Shown here: positions 22,370-32,902 of the stretch, piece by piece
Layout of the letters: every line of letters begins with the position of its first letter
Position numbering within the stretch: position 1 is the stretch's first letter
Origin: Wallemia ichthyophaga EXF-994
Lineage: Eukaryota; Basidiomycota; Wallemiomycetes; Wallemiales; Wallemiaceae
Reading direction: 5' to 3'
NCBI RefSeq assembly: GCF_000400465.1
Contig: NW_008806302.1
Location: 1-64,000 of the forward strand
DNA length: 64,000 bases
Notes under the pieces: model-generated
Databases searched by the model: none
The model's input: the letters and a program-made list of their open reading frames with translations, nothing else
What the model was told of the DNA's origin: nothing
Made by a program: the position numbers and the translations under genes

Positions 22370-24161
22370 ATGCACTCAACCAGCGACAGGAAATCATCTT
22401 GGACGACGTATCTCGGTCGATTGTGGATATCTCTCGTGACTGCGCTCATCTCCTTCTTGAGCTTCTCGTTCCAGCTATATGGCACTTACTATCGGCGTAG
22501 AGATGTTGTTGTGGTGAAGTGCGCTGTTTTCTCATCTCTGCTATCCTCGCTGATGAAGATTTTCACCGTAGCATTCTCTCATTCTTCATCTTCTACAATT
22601 ACTTCCGATGTACTACTACCGATCCAGGTGGAGTGCCAGTGGATTATGTGAGTGGTGCTATTTCACCCCCCACATAAACTAACACTCACCCAGGAACCAC
22701 TCCGAGACACTCAAGACACACTCGAAAACCCCGCTACGCCAAGATATTGTAGATCCTGTCACGTCTATAAACCTCCCCGCGCCCACCACTGCTCCAAATC
22801 AGGCAGATGTGTTCTGCGGATGGATCACTATTGCCCGTGGATGAACAACTGCATTGGATTCTACAACTACGGCCACTTTATCCGATTTCTGGTTGGCGTC
22901 AATGTTGGCTGCGTCTTTCTCCTCTATGTCCTGTCCAACAGGGTGCTTTACCCGGTGGGCGCGGTGTGTTTGCTTAGCGTCTCTGTCTAACATTAACACC
23001 CCCAGACACCCGTCCCTGATAACGCCGAAACAGCGCTGATCGTCGCAAATTACATCGCCTGCCTGCTCACACTCATCGTCGTTGGCAGCTTCTCGCTATA
23101 CCAATTCTACGCACTCTGCACCAACACGACGACCATCGAGTCTTGGGAAAAAGACAAGGTGGCTAATTTAGCGCGCAGAGGACGGATACGCGATGTAAGT
23201 GAGGGATTCGGGAGCGAATTTTACTCGCTAACGAGTCTCAGATTAAATACCCTTATCAGCTCTCAGTGTATGAGAACATCTGCGCCGTGCTCGGTAATAG
23301 ACCTTGGCTATGGCTCGTACCACAGCGCATGCATGGCAACGGGCTTGCTTACCCCACCGCCACAAATTCAGGCAAGTGGGTAGATGTTCACGTCAGAGGG
23401 AGGAGTATTCTGCGCGAGTCGGGTGCGAGTGCAAGTAGGCGTAGGCGTGGGCAGGCACCACACGCTGCTCTTCAACTCGACGATGGAAGCCCTGTTAACA
23501 CACACGTTACACCCGACGAACACATGCGCGGTGTTGAGTTTGAGAGTGAAATGAGTCTTCTCGAGGGTAGATTGCTTGAGCTGGCGTGAATTCTGAGGGG
23601 TTAGCACACAGAGTACCTGCATTGCATTGTCATTCAACACACACAAATCATTGCATAGATGCATATCATACTGATTCATTGGTGGCTGCTCACACTCACT
23701 CACTCACACTCACTCACTCACCCCCACTCCCACTTCCCCTCTGCGCGTGAACATATCCCTCCACTTTTCCACTCACTTCACTAACAACCCACACAGACGC
23801 AGATAGCTGGCCACCGCGTGTCGAGGGATACGCGCACAGCTTCGATTACAGCGACGGTGACGACGCGCCTACTAGATTCACCCTCAACCAGTCGCCATGG
23901 ACGTACCAGACTGGCCTCAATCCCCGCTTGACGCCCTCTTCGTCGCGGCAGAGACACAACAGACATATCAGACAGGGAGACGAGGGGTGGGAGGTGCAGG
24001 GTGCGACTGCCTCTCCATATGCATATGAATTCGCGCATGAGAACACTACATTTGAGGATGCGACTGGACGCTGGACCCAACGCGATGGACGCGTCTATCG
24101 AGTGTATGAGGAGGAGGAGGAGGAGGATCACGATGACTATGGAGGCAGTGAAGGGGATTGA
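22370..24161 (+). CDS. Palmitoyltransferase, PFA4-like, with DHYC active site
   Basis: Integral ER/Golgi membrane enzyme that S-palmitoylates proteins. Proposed exons: 22370-22496, 22559-22647, 22694-22963, 23006-23194, 23242-23566 and 23797-24161. The cysteine-rich domain reads RYCRSCHVYKPPRAHHCSKS then CVLRMDHYCPWMNNCIG: the catalytic motif is DHYC, not DHHC. TTDPGGVP precedes it and four membrane spans surround it. The C-terminal exon has SWPPRVEGY and SPWTYQTGLNPRL, as in fungal Pfa4 tails. The 23.37-23.80 kb part is ambiguous: a GC-AG intron from 23372 (GCAAGT) would skip an open frame that could instead be coding up to a donor at 23567. The first intron (22497-22558) is also tentative. 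Confidence 0.82.
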
Positions 24162-24284
24162 ATGTAATTGCATCTGCGTCTGCGTATAATATTTGTATAC
24201 AAGCTGTTTTTATACCTTTTGCGATAATTTTCACCTCGCTTATCGCGGTGGACTAACTGACGTAGGATTTGCATCAACACCGCC

Positions 24285-25667
24285 ATGATTGAGAAGAAAG
24301 TGCTAGTGATTTATACAGGTGGAACGATAGGAATGATTGCAAATGCAAATGGCAGCTATCAGCCTCACAGTAATCTCCTTGGCGACATACTCCGCTCACA
24401 GGCGCGATTTGACGATCCAAACGCCAGCTCGATTTTTTCCAACTTAACGTCCAAGCAGGCGTACGAGGTTTGGAACAGCATGCAAAAGAGTGGTGCTACA
24501 CCCGCGCGCCAGAAACTTACCGTGCGCTCCTCTTCACCATTCCAAGGTAGCGTGCCTGACGCATGCAGCGCACATACCCACACAGGGGAGCTGGAAACAC
24601 TGCAGACGCCTCGGACGTACCTGAATGGGTTCGAACACACAGTGCGCTATGTGATACTAGAGTATGCGCCGCTGCTAGATTCGAGCGACGTTGGACCGGA
24701 GCAGTGGGCGAAGATTGCCAGCGACATAGAGCTCAACTATAGTAATTTCGATGGATTCGTAGTGCTGCACGGGACAGATACCATGTCATACACCGCCTCA
24801 GCGCTTTCGTTCATGCTCGAGGGACTCGCTAAGAGCGTTCTGCTCACAGGAAGCCAGATCCCACTCACGCACATTCGCGCAGATGCCAGCGACAATATAC
24901 TTCACTCACTTCTCCTCGCGGGCACTGAGTGTGTACCTGAAGTGTGCATATACTTCAATGACCAGCTCCTGAGAGGCAACAGAAGCACCAAGGTGTCTAC
25001 GAGCGAATTTGACGCTTTTCGCAGCTACAACTACCCTCCACTGGCCAAGGTGGGCACGCGGTTGGATGTCAACTGGCCATCGGTCCAGCGCCAGTCTGGG
25101 GATGCATTGAGAGTGCACAAGTGTACGTGCATTTCCCAAACTGCTCCAGAAACTCTCACCCTCCCACAGCCCTCTCGCCGGAGATATGCGTCTTACGCTT
25201 CTTCCCTGGCCTCAAGGTACACCTCGTCGAGGCGATCCTGGCCGATTTGAAACGCGCTAGGCGATCAGCGCTCGTTCTGCAGTCGTTTGGAAGTGGTAAG
25301 TGGATGTTAGTGTGCAAAATACATGCTCAATGTGCTCTCCTGTCAGGTAACATTGCGAGGAACGATGCACTCCTCGCTAGCTTCAAGAAAGCCGCCGAAG
25401 ACGGCGTTGTTATTGTTAACACCTCCCAATGCCACAGTGGATCTGTCAACGCGGCTTATGAAAACGGCCGTCTGCTCGCTGAGGCTGGAGTTGTGCCTGG
25501 AAATGATCTGACGTCTGAGGTATGCGATTGTATGGTGTACAAACTTTCACCTAATCCCATCACAGGCCGCTCTTACTAAACTTTCTTATCTTCTCTCCAC
25601 CTCTCTCCCCGTCGAGCGCGTTCGTCAGCTCGTTCCTGTATCGCTCAGAGGCGAGGTGACGGAGTAG
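24285..25667 (+). CDS. L-asparaginase (bacterial-type, cytosolic)
   Basis: Hydrolyses asparagine to aspartate and ammonia. Exons 24285-25122, 25170-25295, 25347-25519 and 25566-25667 give about 412 residues. Active-site motifs are VIYTGGTIGMI near the start (first catalytic Thr) and VVLHGTDTMSYTASALSF (second Thr-Asp pair), followed by LLTGSQIPL and RADASDNI. No signal peptide, so it resembles the cytosolic type I enzyme rather than the secreted yeast Asp3. An unusual Ser/Thr/His-rich insert lies at about residues 75-110, before the motif ILEYAPLLDS. The C-terminal small domain follows with FGSGN and TSQCHSGSV. Confidence 0.92.
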
Positions 25668-25906
25668 ACGGTGTAGTCAGAGCAGTCAAAGCAGGTGAGG
25701 GCGTGTCCTCACAACAAAAGAAGACCTATATATAGTTTTGACATTTGACTCCCCCGCGTACCTGAGCAATCTGAGCCATCACCTATCACAAAATCACAAA
25801 CTCACACTCACATCGCTTGCAAGCGGCCCTAGCCGATGCACCATTCACAAAGCCAAAACCCAAACTCAAATTTGGTGGGCGAGGTGTGAAAAATATCAAA
25901 CGCCCA

Positions 25907-26435
25907 ATGTCGACGCCAACGACAGAGCAAATTGGTACAATGAGAGGAACACTTGGGGTGATAATGGGTGACGGTAAGGGACGGCGGAAATTTTGTTTTT
26001 ACTTGCGGGAGCAGGAGAGGAGTATGGAGAATCTGGAGGTGAGTGTGACTTTGCCGAGTAATTATATCGTCTCATGTGATATGCGATATGCAGTTCGTCA
26101 TGTGGTTCGAGGATCACTATCACCGCTCGTCACACATCTTACCTCACGAAGCCAGCTCCAGCTTGCGCAAATACTTTGCAAGAAAGTCCGCACATGAACT
26201 GAACCTCGACGCGAATGTTAAAGTGAATGTTGTGGATACTGCCCACATGCTCATTAAACAGCACTTACCCACTCCCCTCTGCATTTTCCAACCCGCTTAT
26301 CTCACTTGCTGCTCGCTCCTCGAATACTCAAGCATTCCCGCCTACAAAGCTCACAAAAAGACGCACAAGAAAAACCAAGGCTGTTCAAGACACCTAATAC
26401 GCTCAATTAGGGAGGTTTTCTCTAAAAAAAAGTGA
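25907..26435 (+). CDS. Small RGS-domain protein 1
   Basis: Predicted regulator of G-protein signalling, about 157 residues from the ATG at 25907. Exons are 25907-26038 and 26094-26435. The RGS fold is seen as FCFYLREQERSMENLEF at its start, then VMWFEDHYHR, and SSLRKYFARKSAHELNLD to LLEYSSIPAYKAH at the end. The frame is open upstream to about 25817 without an ATG, so the true start could lie in an earlier exon. It is a paralogue of the gene at 49866-50402: both have an intron at the same place, just before F-V-(M/L)-W-(F/Y)-E-D. No membrane span or DEP domain is attached, unlike typical fungal RGS proteins. Confidence 0.75.
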
Positions 26436-26612
26436 GTGTAATTGACGTGCGGAGGTGTTTGTGAGGAGGTGGGATTGTGAGCTGGTGTGTGGGCTGTGGT
26501 GAAACTGAACAATATGAACAACAATCTTATTATATTGGACTGATTTTCGTATTGATTCTACAACTTCATCGAGCCAAATGTTCTGTATGTCAGAACGGAA
26601 CCACACAAACCA

Positions 26613-26967
26613 CTACCCGTCGTTCCACGAAGTATACTTCTTATGAGAGTGACGAGACACAAACCGTTTCATAGTTTCATCTGGTATCGCGTAATCGTAT
26701 GATACCCCGTAAAGACCTAACCTTAGATCTTCTAGCAAAGGCGAATGCACATCGTAGAGGCCTTCATTGAACCCATCCACAAATGAGGGGAAGTGCATTC
26801 AAACATAGTAAAACCTCTTAGACTTTTAAACATACTGAGCTTGTCATAATTCATTGTTGACTCCCGGAATCAATCATGTCATCGAAATCGTAGCCCTTGC
26901 AGTAGTCGAAACAAGTATCTCCAGTGCATCTGAAAACCTTCAGCTCCTTGATTTTTACCAAAGCGTG
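26613..26967 (-). pseudogene. Truncated LRR/F-box-like gene relic
   Basis: Two minus-strand coding-like pieces: one at about 26851-26967 (KELKVFRCTGDTCFDYCKG and on to a stop) and an ORF at 26613-26798 with biased composition. The pieces are in different frames with stops between. The upstream piece starts after an acceptor-like CATTCAAG that lies 20 bases from the 3' end of a retrotransposon remnant, and no 5' part of the gene is visible beyond that element. It looks like a decayed gene cut by the insertion. The LRR/F-box label rests on faint leucine spacing only. Confidence 0.35.
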
Positions 26968-26987
26968 CTTGAATGTAAGTAATTTAA

Positions 26988-27345
26988 GCATGAGGAGTCA
27001 AAGGGGATGCCGAATTCACTGGAAGCGTTTCTTGACTAGCGTCGTAATTTCTGAATTGTTGGTGGTTCTCAATTACGCTGAACCACCGGAGTATCTTTGG
27101 TACGTAGTCAATTACGGTTTGAAGAACTCGTAAAGGGCTTGTAGAGAGTGTGAGTTTCTGAGTATTGGACCTAATTCGAAACGAATATTGATCTTGGTAA
27201 TCTTTCTTCTTAATGTGATTCTGGCCATTATATGTTTACGGCATATGAAGATTTTATGCGTGATAGTGTCCTCTGTGCCACATGCACTGCATTTAGGTGA
27301 ATCGATCAGTCGGAAATGGTAACGGTAGGAAGTAGTCGTGAAGAA
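26988..27345 (-). mobile_element. 5'-truncated non-LTR retrotransposon remnant, copy 1
   Basis: This 350-bp stretch is almost identical, base for base, to 32906-33255 (constant offset 5918). The shared part is the end of the element's ORF2 (zinc-knuckle-like CSACGTEDTITHKIF in the fuller copy) and its 3' untranslated region, in minus orientation. Similarity fades near 27340, so this copy lacks nearly all of ORF2, as expected for 5'-truncated LINE copies. Its truncated end lies about 85 bases from the tRNA-Gly gene. Confidence 0.8.
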
Positions 27346-27428
27346 TAAATTTTAGACTTTGTTTTATTAATTTTAGCGCCTTTCATGTTGTATTGATATA
27401 TATTTTGCAAAAATTGGATTAAGTACAA

Positions 27429-27513
27429 GCATTAATGGGGTAGTGGTAACCTCGATCGTTGCCATCTTAGAGATTGATTCGATCGGCCCCCGGTTCAATT
27501 CCGGGTTAATGCA
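27429..27513 (+). tRNA. tRNA-Gly(GCC) with 14-nt intron
   Basis: The acceptor stem GCATTAA pairs perfectly with TTAATGC at 27506-27512. The anticodon stem GATCG/CGATC encloses TTGCCA, so the anticodon is GCC (Gly). A 14-nt intron (TCTTAGAGATTGAT) interrupts the loop one base 3' of the anticodon, the standard eukaryotic place. The T arm is CCCGG-TTCAATT-CCGGG. Spliced length is 71 nt, the normal length of tRNA-Gly. Confidence 0.95.
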
Positions 27514-27924
27514 TGTTTTGCGATTTACCTTTTCAATACGTTGGAAGACATATTTTTGTCGTATGATTTCACTTAGTCAACCGTTGGTTATTCTCGCAGA
27601 TGGAGTACTTTCACTTGTTATGCATGATGTGCTGCTCATCCAACTGTACTACACTTCTTCCAAATAACGCGAGTTAGCCATATTTATCAAACGTTTGCGC
27701 TAATTGAGCTACCTCAATGTACTCATCTCGATCCATCCCCGCGTCAAGGCAACCTCACCCACCCCCACCTTCCTGCTTCCACTGAATAGCCGGTATGAAC
27801 GCACAAATGGCAGACTAGAGGTAAAACTAAAAGTGAGCCTAAACTTAGATTAAAAATGGCAAGATATAAAATCCAATTGCACTCTTTAGTTAATACTACA
27901 ATCCAATACTCCTCCAATCTCACT

Positions 27925-28286
27925 ATGATCGCTCAGGCCGTCTTCGCTACTGCTCTCGTAGCCTCTGTCTCAGCTGGCTGGGAATCCAAGACCGGCTCAT
28001 GTAATACTGGAAAACTCGCGTGTTGCGATACCAACAAGAAGGTCCAAAAGTCAACTGGTGAAGAATCAGGCCTTCTCCACACCGGCGACGTCCTCGACCA
28101 AGTTGCCATCCAATGTACTCAGATCCCTCTCTTGATCGGAATTGCAATAGAAGGTGAGTAAATGCTCTCGTTTCACATCACAACTGAAAGTCCACAGATG
28201 AGTGCAAGAACACCCCAACCTGCTGTGAAGATGTCGAGGACGATGGTCTCGTTGGTATTAATTGCACTCCAATCCCTCTCATTTAA
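27925..28286 (+). CDS. Class I hydrophobin
   Basis: Small secreted amphipathic protein that coats hyphae and spores. Exons 27925-28153 and 28198-28286 give about 105 residues. Signal peptide: MIAQAVFATALVASVSAG. The eight cysteines follow the hydrophobin rule: C-x6-CC-x29-C-x14-C-x5-CC-x12-C, with SCNTGKLACCD, QCTQIPLLIGIAIEDEC and TCCEDVEDDGL. Spacing favours class I. I start at the second Met of the open frame because the signal peptide begins there. The gene sits among transposon relics and tRNA genes; a fragment resembling its IPLLIGIA region lies near 28535-28577. Confidence 0.93.
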
Positions 28287-29423
28287 AGGGCAGATTGCCC
28301 GACTTGTAGAAGTTTACAGTATACAGTAATTAATAAGCTCCAATAAATTTAAGTGTTTCACTATCATCCACGGAAATGCGAGAACAACATCGATGCCGTC
28401 TGTCAAAGTATGCATGATCCAAGGTAAATATCCAGTATAAATAACCCACATCTCTTTAACATTCTTGATCTACTCATTTATCCATTGAGCTGGAGTAATG
28501 AGAGTAACAAATATTCCAAAGCGAATGTATACTATAAATCTACGATTCATCCCTTGTGATCGGTATTGCTCCCAATGTGTAAATATTTTTTGAGAACACC
28601 ATAGAGATCTAGAAGGTGAAAAGCAGTCTCTTAAGACCCAAGAGTATGGGCACGAAAGATTCTTACACTTTTCCTAACAAACTTTTAAGATGACTCAGAT
28701 TGCAATTTGGTAGCGGGCTGCTTAATAAAGCGATATGACATTGTCAGATTGTCAAAAATAGTTGTATGAATCTAAATGTGAAATATGACGCTTCAGCAAA
28801 CTATAAATTTTATTGGTTAAACATCACTTTTCTAGAGAAGCAAACATGATTACCTGAAGCTACTATTAAATCTTTACTGTTGCAATCGTAACACATGTGA
28901 TAACTGGCAGGCATTTTCCCCCAATTATTCACATCAAATAACCACGTAATAGACTGGACGCGATGTATTTTTTAGAGGAATTTTTGTGACGTCTAAATGT
29001 CAATATGAAACCTAGTAACGTCTAGGTAGCCGACAAGTTTGCGTTTAATTGTTGGAAAAGATCGACTCAACGGAAATCATTCAACATCTACTGACTAGCA
29101 CAATCACTCTGAGAATACTTAAGTGCTTCTTATTGCTTATTACAAAGGCTCAGCTGCTTCAGGTCGTGCTAAACTTGAAGCATAACAAGACAGATCAAAT
29201 AAGCGAAGATTCCGACAACTTCATTATGCCGAGACTATAGCATTTGAGCTGCTTATCGGCAGAAGAAGTATCAGGCGACGGGAATAGGTTAAATTACACG
29301 CGCCAAACTCCCAGGCAAACGTTTTATTCTTTCATTCGAGCGAACGAATGTCGCACATCAATACATTGATTGTTGTCCGAAAAAAGTTTCAGGCAATAAC
29401 CTGGCAAGCAAAGATTAGCTCCC
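28287..29423. other. Gene-poor spacer, possible hydrophobin relic
   Basis: AT-rich. Around 28535-28577 a short stretch reads SSLVIGIAPNV then stop, similar to the hydrophobin's IPLLIGIAIE segment. Around 28373-28420 another short Cys-containing frame occurs. Nothing else convincing. Confidence 0.3.
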
Positions 29424-30511
29424 CTAAGCACCATGTTCCAAGTCCCTATCTGACTCGTGTGGTTTGAGGAGATGATGAAGCTTGTGTAGATCCGAGAGAT
29501 GGTACGTTAGAGTCATCTGCGAGAAAATGTCACCCTTCAAAGAAAGCTACAAGGAATGTCAACACAACCCCACTGAGCCGAACAACCCACCATTTCAATA
29601 ATATCATCGAGCAGATGTGATTGTCCAACGTTCAACCCAGGAAACGAGCTGTAGTTGACAGAGACAACGTGGACATGAAATACGTCTTGAGTTTGATTGG
29701 GATGAAAATGTAGACAATGGACAAGTTAGCACTCACAAAACGTGGGCTGGTAATGCACAGCTAGCTTCACCTGACTCAGATTCAATCCCCAGTTCGACTT
29801 CAAAACATTACCAATCTCCCTGCGGATGCTCCTGAGCAGTGAGACATGGTGAGTGCGAAGATCTCTCAAACACTTGAGATTCATGTCTTTCACGACCGCC
29901 TGGAGATAGAGGGTGTTAAAGTCTTTCTTATCCCACTTGTAGTCGGCGGCTATGACGAATTCTTGACCTCTGTAATAGTATGTCTCGTTCTCTGCTTCGC
30001 CTGAAACTAGCGCTTGTATCCTTCTCACTGTTAATGACGGATGTATTATCAGTAAAGGCCCACCACTTTGTTTCTTTCTCAGGGAGACTATCGATGTATG
30101 GTTTAACGATATCGTTGTATTTCTGAGGCGTTTCTCTGAAGAGTGAGATACTCGCTTTAGAATACTTGTCCACGTGTTTCTGTGTGGCTGGATATATGAT
30201 CGTTACTTTCTGATTGTCTAGTTTATCGTTGCGTCTGTGGCTGTCACTAAGCAGGACGTGGTAAATGTCGTTTTGTTGAATCAGCTTGTGTGAAGTGGAG
30301 GTTTGTTGCAGCTGTGCATCCACATTCTCATCATCGAATGTCAGCTTCTCCATTATGATCAACGCTAGCTCTTTCTCGGGAGATATTGCAGTGATCGCGA
30401 TCCTTTTGGCCAGCGGATCTAGTCAATGTAAGTTGACACACGCTACGGTAATGCGTACAAACCATTATTAATAACCTTTGTATCTTTCAAATTCTTCAAC
30501 AGATTTTCCAT
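29424..30511 (-). CDS. Scavenger mRNA decapping enzyme DcpS
   Basis: HIT-family pyrophosphatase that hydrolyses the cap left after 3'-5' mRNA decay (yeast Dcs1, human DCPS). Exons 30463-30511, 30029-30418, 29737-30000, 29591-29685 and 29424-29546 join in phase to about 306 residues. Diagnostic stretches: KVTIIYPATQKHVDKYSKAS, LFRETPQKYNDIVKPYI, DYKWDKKDFNTLYLQAV, CLRDLRTHHVSLL and HYQPTFYVFHVHVV. In the HIT triad H-x-H-x-H the first His is Val (VFHVH); the central, catalytic His and the third are kept. Intron 2 would be only 28 nt (30001-30028), so a small error there is possible. Confidence 0.88.
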
Positions 30512-30846
30512 TGTTGCCTCTGTTTGCTATCAAGATGACGGTAGTTTGAATGAAGTGATAAGAGATAGCTCATGCCTCGTGATAAGCACGTTTTAAATTG
30601 AGATTTTAGCTCGTCTGGATAGCAAATTAAGGCTGTTACCTCTCAGTATTTCCAAGGGCATAGCAGAGTCATCTGTTTGCATGGAAGTACGCGGGCATGG
30701 AAAGTAGACGAAATGTTTTAGTATCAAGAAATCTGCAAATGCTTATCTTACAGCTCATTATTGCACATAATATCCTCATTCCGTTGGAGTGCTATCACTC
30801 CATCATTTCTATTATCTCTTACGCTCAAAACAAAAATCCCACAAGG
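30512..30846. other. Divergent spacer
   Basis: Holds the upstream regions of the decapping enzyme gene (minus) and the small unknown gene at 30847 (plus). No other feature is seen. Confidence 0.4.
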
Positions 30847-31152
30847 ATGTTCCAATCCGTTCAATTACCAGCCAAGGCGAACCTTTTATCTCCAAAATCA
30901 GGCAACGGTCACTTCAAACCCCTTCCCGATGAGAAGACTTCCAATATCGAAGCAACCAAGTCAAAAGGTCGTCACTGGAAGGATATCTTGCGTGATATGA
31001 GATCCTTCCTCGTGAGCCTTTGCTTCCACTCCGCATTTTCTGCTCTTCCCTGAATTCTTCCGTCTTCTTCCTAGGCAATCGAGGAAAACTACGGCTCCAC
31101 GTACGCGTACGACGTCAGGCCTAGCTCTATAGCTCCCGGTCGTTGCCACTAG
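30847..31152 (+). CDS. Small unknown protein
   Basis: Two exons, 30847-31011 and 31075-31152, with a good GTGAGC donor and a TTCCTAG acceptor, give about 80 residues. The sequence starts MFQSVQLPAKANLLSPKSGN and continues with KGRHWKDILRDMRSFL and NYGSTYAYDVRP. There is no signal peptide or membrane span. Codon use looks genic. It may be the intact 5' end of a larger gene whose rest was lost, since transposon-like sequence follows. No family recognised. Confidence 0.45.
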
Positions 31153-31669
31153 ATAGTAAAGTCTCCGTCTGGTTCCTTAAACGCGTCGGTTCGCATGTCT
31201 TATCCCATCCAGGTCATGTTCAATCTCCCTGCACAAAGTGACACCTAATTATCGACAAAGCTACCGGGGAGAAGAAGGGTACAGCAAGCAAGATATAACT
31301 CAAGCCTGTGTCTGTGATTTTCACTGAGTGAGTCGTACTTGTCAGCTACTTAGCTGTCTAGCTGTCCGGCTAATCACGTTCCTAGTATGACAAGTAATAG
31401 CGGCGTAAATGACCTTATCACTTCCCTTAACACATTCGTGAGGTACTGCGCCACCATCGCCCATCCCTCCACGAGGGTTGTCTACTATTGTATAATAGAA
31501 TTTGGCGCAAAGCTGCTCCGGTCTTGTTTCACGTGGGTGTACCGCCTTTCTGTCTTACCCTCTGTCTAAACATTCTGTTTAGGACAACGAGACTGTCCAC
31601 CAACAGTATCATCCTCAACGTCGATATCAGTGTCGTCAAGATGTTGCAAGACAGCCCAATGATACCCTT
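31153..31669. other. Spacer with fragmentary frames
   Basis: Several short plus-strand frames (for example 31387-31569) but none with a supported product. Parts may belong to the decayed hAT-like element that follows. Confidence 0.3.
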
Positions 31670-31939
31670 TTGTCTGACTTGAGAACTTCGAGGATCCACA
31701 TCCCAACACCGGTTCCGTTGCTCGTCTTTATGACAGACCTCGATGATCTGACATATTATTTGGGCGATAAGAGAGATTCATTTTTAGAGCAAGGTGATAC
31801 TGTTATTGCTACTGCTTGTCATAGAGGTATAGATATTGTGGACAAGTACTACAAATTCACGGACAACACTCTATATTGGGCATATAATTGTGGACAATTC
31901 TTAACTAAACGCTCGAATTCTACCTATTATCCGCACTAG
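31670..31939 (+). pseudogene. Probable hAT transposase fragment
   Basis: About 89 codons. The stretch ATACHRGIDIVDKYYKFTDN followed by TLYWAY resembles the hAT signature in which a Gly-containing helix, KYY, TD and a Tyr precede the dimerisation region. The preceding IPTPVPLLVFMTDLDDLTYY would match the LPLYxxLxDHL part. The frame has no start context and ends soon after, so only a fragment remains. No terminal inverted repeats were seen. Confidence 0.45.
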
Positions 31940-31974
31940 CGGAAAAAACGTTTAGTTGAAAAAAAAAAAGAATC

Positions 31975-32047
31975 TGGAGATGCCCGGAATTGAACCGGGG
32001 ACCTCTTCCATGCTAAGAAAGCGCCATAACCACTAGACTACATCCCC
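31975..32047 (-). tRNA. tRNA-Ala(AGC)
   Basis: Read on the minus strand the 73-nt gene starts GGGGATG, which pairs with CATCTCC. The anticodon stem CTTTC/GGAAG encloses TTAGCAT, giving anticodon AGC. The T arm is CCCGG-TTCAATT-CCGGG and the variable loop AGGTC. No intron. A run of A residues just downstream on the plus strand (T on the transcript) at about 31959-31970 fits a Pol III terminator. Confidence 0.95.
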
Positions 32048-32902
32048 TATGAGAACGTCTCTCTGTTCAAGCATTTTTACCAAAAACGTGACGTAGGAAA
32101 AGAACAATGGGATTAGTGAGAACATTCGGAGAAGTTTGTGGGGGAGACGTTTGGAGGTGCTAATGAAGTTCTTCGTGATATTAAGTTGGTCACCGAACGT
32201 CTTTGCTATGTGTTCGTCCATTACTCTCTTAATATCGGCCGGCTTTTAATCATTATCACTCAGCACTGGCTTGGCTGGGTCGGCTTGATGAAGTGTGAGC
32301 GTGATTGCCATTTTTGACGGTACCGTTGGGGTTTCTGCAGCTGCTTTTTGTGCGTACGTTGGTGCTGCAGGCATAAGTTGTGGCGCTACGTTTTGCTCCT
32401 TTAATTCGTGTATTTGCTGCTCGAGTGCCAGGATCGTCTCCTTGAGAGATTTGGCGTAATTGTCCTGTTGCTCACGTAGACACTCTCTCAATGTGTCTCT
32501 CGCCTCTACTTTGAACTTTTCGAGGACTTGCTCCATCGCCTTAGATATTTTCTCCTTTACCGCAGGTGTACGGGGACGACTTTTATAAGCGTGGGTGCTG
32601 GTTCTACGCCTTTAATTTAAATTATCATTGAGCCTTAGGCTCTGTGTCCTCCTGTCTTGCGACTCGGTGAGGTTTTTACGTGGGTCTTGAGCACTTAAAT
32701 CAAACGATATATCGTTTAAAAAGTGCTTCCCGTAAAGTGCGACGCTTGAGGATTCACTGGGAGGACTTTGATGCCCATCCGGCAAAGCAGCCGATTTTCG
32801 ATGATGACCGTCCATCCCTCCTTTTGTTTGAGTTGATGATGATGAAATCTAAATATATTGTTAAGACGATACATGTTTAAACTGCGTCGATCAATACTTC
32901 TT
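32048..32902 (-). mobile_element. Non-LTR retrotransposon ORF1 remnant ending at tRNA-Ala
   Basis: One minus-strand frame runs from an ATG at 32815 to about 32060, broken by two stops (32612-32614 and 32246-32248). It encodes a Ser/Pro-rich start, a coiled coil (AMEQVLEKFKVEARDTLREC and on through LEQQIHELKEQN) and APTYAQKAAAETP, the usual layout of a fungal LINE ORF1 Gag-like protein. The stretch 32816-32902 would be its 5' untranslated region and abuts the 3' end of another element copy at 32906. The frame is cut off right beside the tRNA-Ala 5' end, so ORF2 is missing. Confidence 0.6.

Noticed and set aside
23690-23730. CRISPR-like or regulatory repeat (CACT repeats)
   Set aside because: It is a simple CACT microsatellite in the palmitoyltransferase intron. 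There is no spacer structure, and the genome is eukaryotic.
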